From contig JAWKPL010000001.1 of NCBI GenBank assembly GCA_041390685.1, forward strand, positions 868,001-932,000: a stretch of 64,000 bases of DNA, read 5' to 3'. Origin of the DNA: JAIBBD01 sp041390685 (GTDB lineage: Bacteria; Chloroflexota; Dehalococcoidia; UBA2979). Numbering within the stretch: the stretch's first letter is position 1; each line of letters opens with the position of its first letter. The notes below the pieces were generated by a model that saw nothing but the letters and a program-made list of their open reading frames with translations, did no database searches and was not told the DNA's origin. Both the position numbers and the translations under genes were made by a program. Shown here piece by piece: positions 58,736 to 64,000 of this stretch.

Positions 58736-59521
58736 ATGCAGGTCGGCACGGGTCTCGCCGGAGCGCTCGCCGCCGTCTTCTCGCCCTCGAGGCGAGCGAC
58801 GGTCGCCTCTGTGCGCGCGACGCCGCCGCTGGAGTTGCGGGGCGGCTTCCCCGGCGACAACGGCCTCACCACCTTCTTTCTCAGGAACGTGACAGCGGGG
58901 ATCCTGGACGGAGACACCAACGAGGTCACACTGCGCGTCGAGCCGGAAGCACAGGTGCGAGTCGAGCCGAGTTCTGCGACGCGGGTCTTCCCCGCGAAGT
59001 GCCAGGGGGGCGCCACGCGCCTCCGCGTCGAGGCACGCCGCGGGTCGGCGTCGGTCGTCTCTGGAGGACTGACGATCCTCCAAGTGGGCTCAGTCTACCG
59101 CCAGACCGTTGAGCTCATCGTCGAGCCCGGCGCTCGGCTCGCGTACCTCGACCTGCTGTCGCTTGGCCGTACGGCGTCCGGCGAACGGCTGTCGTTCCGT
59201 TCGTTCCACAGCGAACTGTTGGTCCGTGAGCGCGATGCGGTCGAGCCTGTGTACGAAGAGCGCTACGACCTGCGCCTCGACTCACACGCCGCCGAGGTGC
59301 GTGACGCGTTCGGCGGCTTCTCGGTCGCTGGGACGGCGGTGTTGCTGGGAACGGGCGCCGCCCTCTGCCTGCCTACGGAGGATGCAGCGGACGATCTCTA
59401 TGTCGGGAGCACGGCTCTCCCGAACAGCGCCGGCACACTGGTCCGGGCTCTGGGAGGCCGCGCCGAACTCGTGGCCGCGGTGCTCGAACAGGCGGTGTCG
59501 ACGCACATGCGGCGACGGTAG
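58736..59521 (+). CDS. ureD: Urease accessory protein UreD
   Basis: 261 residues. QVRVEPSSATRVFPAKCQGG and AYLDLLSLGRTASGER contain the conserved UreD beta-helix segments, together with RSFHSELLVRERDAVEP. Scaffold for the UreF/UreG activation complex. Start either ATG 58736 or GTG 58730, which overlaps the ureG stop. Somewhat short at the C-terminus but intact. No ureE follows. Confidence 0.88.
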   Translation: MQVGTGLAGALAAVFSPSRRATVASVRATPPLELRGGFPGDNGLTTFFLRNVTAGILDGDTNEVTLRVEPEAQVRVEPSSATRVFPAKCQGGATRLRVEARRGSASVVSGGLTILQVGSVYRQTVELIVEPGARLAYLDLLSLGRTASGERLSFRSFHSELLVRERDAVEPVYEERYDLRLDSHAAEVRDAFGGFSVAGTAVLLGTGAALCLPTEDAADDLYVGSTALPNSAGTLVRALGGRAELVAAVLEQAVSTHMRRR

Positions 59522-59610
59522 CTGACCGCGCGCTGGTCCGCACGCCGGTATCCCCGCTCCCGGGGAACACTCATCGGGCAGTGGCGCTGTCGGCTCGGAC
59601 GCGACGCATC

Positions 59611-59700
59611 ACCTCGACCACCTCGACCACCTCGACCACCTCGACCACCTCGACCACCTCGACCACCTCGACCACCTCGACCACCTCGACCACCTCGACC
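59611..59700. repeat. Ten tandem copies of a 9-bp repeat
   Basis: Exactly ten uninterrupted copies of ACCTCGACC (90 bp), with no base change, about 90 nt after the ureD stop. Any reading frame through it gives a three-residue repeat (for example VEV on the minus strand). No credible gene contains it. Perfect identity suggests recent expansion by slippage. Confidence 0.9.
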
Positions 59701-59904
59701 ACTGGCGGTACGTTACGGGCCGCTTGAGGATTCGGCACGACGTGGTCGAGCATCAGCAGTTCTGGCAGGCGAGCACGGCCCGCATCGGAGATCGGCCCGC
59801 TACGATGCTGTGGGGCAACGGACGGGCGAAGCGGACGCACTGGCTGCCCGGCTGAACGACGTGCGCACGCGGAGCTGTAGGTCGGCGCGAGTCCCACGGT
59901 CACA

Positions 59905-59916
59905 CCCCCCCCCCCC
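59905..59916 (+). repeat. 12-C homopolymer upstream of ClbS-like gene
   Basis: A run of 12 C residues ends 29 nt before the ATG at 59946, followed by short GCAGCC repeats. Long C tracts slip during replication, so the length may vary among cells, or the assembled length may be wrong. Confidence 0.8.
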
Positions 59917-59945
59917 GCAGCCCCCGCAGCCGAACGGAGTGACCG

Positions 59946-60446
59946 ATGCCCCGCCCACGCACCCGGGATGACCTCATGGCGGCGATCGAGCTGAGCATCA
60001 CCGCGCTCGACGAGACCCTCGACGGGTTGACGCCGGAGCAGGCGGCGGCGGCGGGCACGCCGGATGACTGGTCACCGAAGGACATCGTGGCGCATGTGGA
60101 TGCGTGGGCGGCGATGTTCCTCGGCTGGTGGGAGGCCGGCGAGCGCGGCGACCGACCCGCCGTCCCCGCGCCCGGGTTCAAGTGGTCGGAGACGCCCGCG
60201 CTCAACGCACAGATCTTCGAGGCGAACCGCACGCAACCACTGGCGGGAGCGAGGCGCGGTCTGGAGACCCGACTCGCCCGTATCCGAGAGGTCATCGACG
60301 CTACGCCTCCCGACGTGCTGTTCGTGCGCGGCCACGTGGGTTGGACCGGGACATCCTCGCTCGGGTCATACCTCGTCTCCGCGACCAGCAGCCACCTGGA
60401 GTGGGCGCGCAGAGAGATCCGCGCCTGGCTGAAGGCTCATCCCTGA
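59946..60446 (+). CDS. ClbS/DfsB-like four-helix protein (DinB superfamily)
   Basis: 166 residues. It begins MPRPRTRDDLMAAIELSITA and has DDWSPKDIVAHVDAWAAMFL and TPALNAQIFEANRTQPLAGA, the DUF1706/ClbS pattern. ClbS protects Escherichia from colibactin; relatives are thought to handle or open reactive small molecules. No colibactin-type genes are near. The gap before it (59522-59945) carries only repeats. Confidence 0.75.
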   Translation: MPRPRTRDDLMAAIELSITALDETLDGLTPEQAAAAGTPDDWSPKDIVAHVDAWAAMFLGWWEAGERGDRPAVPAPGFKWSETPALNAQIFEANRTQPLAGARRGLETRLARIREVIDATPPDVLFVRGHVGWTGTSSLGSYLVSATSSHLEWARREIRAWLKAHP

Positions 60447-60632
60447 GCCGAAGGCGACACCGGACACGCACCCGCCATCGACAAGCCCGTGCCAATGGCC
60501 TGCCGCTAATCCATCCTGATGCACCGACTCGGGCCGCCCCAGTGTCAGGCGCGCTCAAGAGCCGCCTCGACGCGACAGACTCGCGATCGGCACTCACCCA
60601 CTCGCTCGTTCCACGCGCCAGCGCCCTCAGGG

Positions 60633-61436
60633 CTAGTGCTGCACGTCGATCACGAGGCGGGTCGGACCGCTGAGCTCGAACACGCGGAACGGCTCCTGAC
60701 TCGCCATGCCCGCTGCCCACTGGACCACCCCTTCGAAGTCGCACGTCTGACGAAGTTCGAGCAACTTCGGGAACCCCGGAGTGGGATTGGTGTTCGTCAC
60801 GGTCGGTGTCCCGCCGTCGTCATGGGCCGTGGTGTTCCGCAATGTGACGTTGAGGACGGCAGCACCCTCCAGGTTCACCGGAAGCCCCGAGCCACACTGC
60901 ATCGCCTGTCCACCGAGGTACTCGATCCGGTATCCAGGGAGCTCAGACCCCGAGAACTCCAACACGAGGCGGTCGAACCCCTCGTGCCGGCCGACGCGCA
61001 TGGCCGTCTGCGTCACCTGGAGCGCCGAGCCGGGTTCGTCGACGAAGAAGTTCGTAAATGCACCACCGGAGGTCGGAGCCTCGACACACCGCCCGATGAT
61101 GCCGGTCGTCGCGGGAATCCCCCCGCTGAACAGCGCGTTCCAGGCCGCGTTCACTGCCGACACGCTCGAACCCGGCACGTACGGGACGAAGTGACCGTTC
61201 GAGGTCGCCCAGAACGCCGCCGTGGCGGGCGGGCACCCGCTGGCGGCGACGAGCTCCTCGTCGCTGCCACCGCCAAACACGATGATGCCGAATCCGCCCG
61301 TTGGCGGGATGCTGCCGCTGATGATCGTCCCCGTCTGGGCGGAGGCGCCGCCCGGCAGCAGCAATGTCAGGCTGACTAGGGCCACTGCGAAAGCAGCAAG
61401 CACCCGTCGGCTCGGGGCTCGACTTCCATGCATCAT
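60633..61436 (-). CDS. Secreted protein: GCP-type domain plus AMIN-like domain
   Basis: 267 residues with a signal peptide (VLAAFAVALVSLTLLLPGG then ASAQ). Residues ~38-118 form a domain with FGGG, EELVAASGCP, PYVPGSSVSAVN, NALFSGG and IIGRCV that matches the C-terminal domain of the protein at 1-1370. The C-terminal ~150 residues have GRHEGFDRLVLEFSGSELPG and FRVFELSGPTRLVIDV, an AMIN-like beta domain that in relatives binds cell-envelope polymers. GAGAGGAG precedes the ATG. No enzyme motif. Confidence 0.7.
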   Translation of the reverse strand: MMHGSRAPSRRVLAAFAVALVSLTLLLPGGASAQTGTIISGSIPPTGGFGIIVFGGGSDEELVAASGCPPATAAFWATSNGHFVPYVPGSSVSAVNAAWNALFSGGIPATTGIIGRCVEAPTSGGAFTNFFVDEPGSALQVTQTAMRVGRHEGFDRLVLEFSGSELPGYRIEYLGGQAMQCGSGLPVNLEGAAVLNVTLRNTTAHDDGGTPTVTNTNPTPGFPKLLELRQTCDFEGVVQWAAGMASQEPFRVFELSGPTRLVIDVQH

Positions 61437-61533
61437 CGTTCGCTCCTCTCGGACGGCCGTCCCCAGCAGGCTACCCCGCCGATCAAGCCCGTCGGTGCAG
61501 CCGTTCCGTCCGGACGCTGAGAGGCCCGGCCGC

Positions 61534-61830
61534 CTATTGGCCGGTCGGGTACTGTGCCTCGTCGTCCCGGATCTGAGTCAGGATGCGGCCGAGGTAAGCG
61601 AGCTGCGCGAGCTCGCCGCCGAGGCCGCTGGCTCGCGCCGCCCGCTCATTGTTCACCTGCACATTGACCGCCAACCCATCGTTCCCGAGCACGGTCAACG
61701 TATGCACGTCGTCGCACACCTGGTCGAACGTCGGGAGCCAGCACCAGACCGACTCCACGTTGCGTGCACGGACCCACCACTGAGCTTCCACCGCTAGCTG
61801 CGCGCCATCCGCTCGATGCCCAACATCCAT
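61534..61830 (-). CDS. Hypothetical protein, 98 residues
   Basis: A strong ribosome binding site (GGAGGAATCGCG) precedes the ATG at 61830, supporting a real gene. No signal peptide or membrane segment. The sequence EAQWWVRARNVESVWCWLPT and later VLGNDGLAVNVQVNNERAAR was not recognised. It is divergent from the lipoprotein gene at 62139. Confidence 0.55.
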   Translation of the reverse strand: MDVGHRADGAQLAVEAQWWVRARNVESVWCWLPTFDQVCDDVHTLTVLGNDGLAVNVQVNNERAARASGLGGELAQLAYLGRILTQIRDDEAQYPTGQ

Positions 61831-62138
61831 CGCGATTCCTCCGTCGACTCTGCTCGTCCAGCGTCGGACGCCCGGCGCTTCGGCCGTGAAACGCCGTACC
61901 GCCTTCGGCTACCGGCGCGCTTGCAGGACAGAGAACCATTGGCGTTGATCGGCAGTGCGTTCGCCGGTAGAGGGCGCGTTCGTAGTTCGCGCCGGAATCG
62001 TTGCGATTCTGCGAGGCGACACCCACAACTCGTCACGGGTTGCGAGCGGCCCGCCGCTAACCTCGCCATCACCCGTCACTCGGCAACAACGTTGCGCTTG
62101 TGCTGCCGCGAGGCTGCGCGGCCGTGAAAGGAACCACC
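61831..62138. promoter_or_regulatory. Divergent intergenic region, no gene seen
   Basis: About 308 bp between the divergent 98-residue gene and the cupredoxin-like lipoprotein gene; promoters for both are expected. Lower GC in the middle. No clear box or palindrome was identified. Confidence 0.3.
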
Positions 62139-62777
62139 GTGCGATTCACCCTCCCACGCGTCCAGGGCGCCCTGGCTGCGCTGGCCGTAACAACCGTGCT
62201 CTTCGCCGCCTGCGGCGATGACGACGACCCGGTCGACGACGCGCTGGACGAAGCTCAGGACGCGATACCGACGATCTCCGTGACGCCGCCGCGGACGGCG
62301 ACCAGCACGGCAACCACCGCCGGCGGTGACGGCAACACGGTCGAGGTCACGGGGGTCGACTACGAGTTCGAGGGACTCCCCGACACCATCGACGCGGGCA
62401 CCAGGCTGACGTTTACCAACGACTCCGATGAAGAGGCGCACGAACTGGTCGCGATCCGTCTGCCCGACGGCGAGACGAGACCCGTGAGCGAACTCATCAC
62501 CCTGCCCGACGAGGAGCTCGGCGAGATCGTCAGCACCGAGCCGGCAACCGTGCTCATCGCGCCACCCGGCGAAGACGGCATCGCGGTCGTTGGGGACGGC
62601 ACGATCGATGAACCTGGACGCTACGCCGTCGTCTGCTTCATCCCCGTCGGTGCGGATCCCGCGGACGTTCTGGCGGAGCCGGGCCCGGATGACGAGGGCA
62701 CCCCAGCGGCGGACGAGGAGCCCTCGGGTCCGCCTCACGCGGCGCGCGGGATGTTCGCGGAGCTGACGGTAGAGTAG
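62139..62777 (+). CDS. Cupredoxin-like lipoprotein
   Basis: 212 residues from a GTG with AAAGGAA upstream. The signal ends in a lipobox-like LFAAC followed by GDDDD. After a Thr-rich linker the domain VEVTGVDYEFEGLPDTIDAG has the cupredoxin strand pattern. Candidate type-1 copper ligands are His in EEAHELVAI, Cys in YAVVCFIPVG, and His and Met in PPHAARGM. An acidic insert of ~30 residues separates the Cys from the second His. Likely an extracytoplasmic electron-transfer or copper protein; binding is inferred. Confidence 0.65.
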   Translation: MRFTLPRVQGALAALAVTTVLFAACGDDDDPVDDALDEAQDAIPTISVTPPRTATSTATTAGGDGNTVEVTGVDYEFEGLPDTIDAGTRLTFTNDSDEEAHELVAIRLPDGETRPVSELITLPDEELGEIVSTEPATVLIAPPGEDGIAVVGDGTIDEPGRYAVVCFIPVGADPADVLAEPGPDDEGTPAADEEPSGPPHAARGMFAELTVE

Positions 62778-62859
62778 CTCGGAATCGAGCCAGACCGAGG
62801 AGGGAGCCCTGGCCAGCTCCCTCCTCGTCGTATGTCGAACACCGAACGGCCAGAACCTC

Positions 62860-64000
62860 TTACCCGCCCCGCACACGACGGGCAAGAACCAACTCGCCGG
62901 CCACGCACAGCACACCCATGCCGAGGAGCACAAGGTCCGTGCCAATCCGGTCCACCAGTACACCGGCCAGGAGTAGCGGAGGCAGCGAGACGACATCCGC
63001 GATCGTCTGGTAGGTGGCGAAGACTCGGCCCTGGAACCCTCGAGGCGAGCGGCCGTTGACCACGGTCCGCGTCGCCACACCCGCCATCGCGTACATCGCG
63101 CCCAGGTAGGCAGCGATGAGCATGACCACCGTAACCAGCGTGGGCACTCGGCTGATCTCGGCGATGCGCTCCAGCCGCATGGTCGACCATCCTTCCACCC
63201 ACACGGACAGGGGCTCGGCCGTGGCAAGCGCGATCACTCCGGCCGCGAACAAGAGAAACGCGGCCCGCCCGAGCGTGCTCGGTCCCGCGATCCGTGCGAG
63301 CGGAGTGACAACCAGCAGGCCGAACGCGCTTCCCACCGCTGCGGGCGCCATGATGAACACCGTGTTCGCGACTGCGATCCCCAGCACGTCTCGCGTCAGG
63401 ATCGGCGCAATCGCGACGAGCACCTTCAGCACGGTGCCGAGGAGCGTCAGTCGCACGAGGGCTTCAAACACCAGCCCGTCGTTGCGCAGGACTCGCCATC
63501 CGACCATTAGCGGCGAGTGCGTGCCCGATGCGGTGGCGCCTCGCTCGCCCTCCTCACTCGCCGTCCGGTGAGCGGGCACGCGCGCCATCTGCAGGGCGGC
63601 GACGAGAAACAGCGCGGCCGCGAACGCGAACACCGCACGGGCATCGAGCACCTTCAGCAGGACCGGCGCGATGGCCACGCCGCCGAGGACCTGCGCGCCG
63701 ACAAGGACGAAGTTCGACCACGCATTCGCTCGCGCCAGCGACTCCGGAGGGGCCACCTCGGGGATCGTGGCCGACTCCGCCGGTGCGTACGCCTGCCCGA
63801 TCGTCGCGAGGATCGCCACCAGCAGAAGCAGCGACGTCAGGTCGTCGCTCCAGACGAGGAACGCAGCCGACAGGGCCGCGCGCAGCACGAGCGAGGCGGT
63901 CAGGACGAACCGCAGCGGCAGCGCGTCCGCGACGATCCCGCCGGGGACGCCAAGGAGGATGGAGGGCGCCACGAACGCCGCGACGAACAACGTGCTCGCG
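62860..64000 (-). CDS. MFS transporter, EntS-like, 5' end outside window
   Basis: The frame is open to the right edge, so the N-terminus (probably one or two helices) is missing. About ten hydrophobic helices remain. ILATIGQAYAPAESATIPEV and LARANAWSNFVLVGAQVLGG are typical of the MFS_3/enterobactin-exporter-like group, with SPRGFQGRVFATYQTIADVV as the late loop. Substrate unknown. Confidence 0.8.
   Translation of the reverse strand, partial: ASTLFVAAFVAPSILLGVPGGIVADALPLRFVLTASLVLRAALSAAFLVWSDDLTSLLLLVAILATIGQAYAPAESATIPEVAPPESLARANAWSNFVLVGAQVLGGVAIAPVLLKVLDARAVFAFAAALFLVAALQMARVPAHRTASEEGERGATASGTHSPLMVGWRVLRNDGLVFEALVRLTLLGTVLKVLVAIAPILTRDVLGIAVANTVFIMAPAAVGSAFGLLVVTPLARIAGPSTLGRAAFLLFAAGVIALATAEPLSVWVEGWSTMRLERIAEISRVPTLVTVVMLIAAYLGAMYAMAGVATRTVVNGRSPRGFQGRVFATYQTIADVVSLPPLLLAGVLVDRIGTDLVLLGMGVLCVAGELVLARRVRGG

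Noticed and set aside
59611..59700. Possible CRISPR array
   Set aside because: The unit is 9 bp with no spacers; no cas genes in the window.
59571..59903. Minus-strand frame with a Val-Val-Glu repeat
   Set aside because: The repeat is only the translation of the 9-bp DNA minisatellite; no ribosome binding site or conserved flanks.

Overview
The window is GC-rich bacterial DNA with dense, mostly co-oriented operons. Neighbouring genes often overlap by 4 nt (ATGA or GTGA). Chloroflexota is a reasonable guess (possibly a Dehalococcoidia/Tepidiformia-like lineage): remA sits beside gmk, there are many lipoproteins, there is a heme cluster with siroheme-decarboxylase and HemQ genes, and there is no sign of outer-membrane genes. 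This taxonomic call is tentative. No rRNA, tRNA or CRISPR array was seen.

Layout of the host chromosome. 1-10.5 kb: end of a large surface repeat protein, small enzymes, gmk/remA, aroA-tyrA, an HD hydrolase, an M50 protease, and a secreted propeller plus lytic-transglycosylase pair. 10.6-15.8 kb: pyrE, lepB, aldolase, an ECF sigma/anti-sigma pair and a SIMPL lipoprotein. 15.9-21 kb: complete riboflavin operon ribD-ribE-ribBA-ribH, then dinB. 21.1-32.3 kb: one tightly packed run carrying hemA, hemL, hemB, hemC, a cobA-hemD fusion, sirC, a fused AhbA/AhbB siroheme decarboxylase, hemQ and a DNA-binding protein. This looks like a siroheme-dependent route to heme that ends in HemQ. 32.3-33.5 kb: dnaN behind a promoter whose spacer is a perfect palindrome.

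From 33,499 to 49,764 the chromosome is interrupted by an integrated element of about 16.3 kb. A large serine recombinase lies at its left end. The last seven codons and stop of dnaN are duplicated at both ends (attL and attR, 25 of 27 bases identical), so the insertion leaves the clamp protein intact. The element carries a four-gene translationally coupled operon (two replication-relaxation-like proteins, a small protein, a Phd antitoxin), a repeat-rich non-coding stretch that may be an origin, an AbiE toxin-antitoxin pair with an inverted-repeat operator, and a decayed defence locus (Z1 protein, DUF4420 PD-(D/E)XK protein, Vsr endonuclease). Two IS1595-family insertion sequences, each with passenger genes, have broken this cargo. 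One interrupts a 76-residue gene with a clear 8-bp target duplication.

Right of attR, the host sequence resumes with a urea ABC transporter (urtABCDE, minus strand) divergent from a urease operon (ureA-B-C-F-G-D, no ureE). A 10-copy 9-bp tandem repeat and a 12-C tract follow, then a ClbS-like gene, a secreted protein sharing a domain with the protein at the left edge of the window, a cupredoxin-like lipoprotein and the 3' part of an MFS exporter gene.
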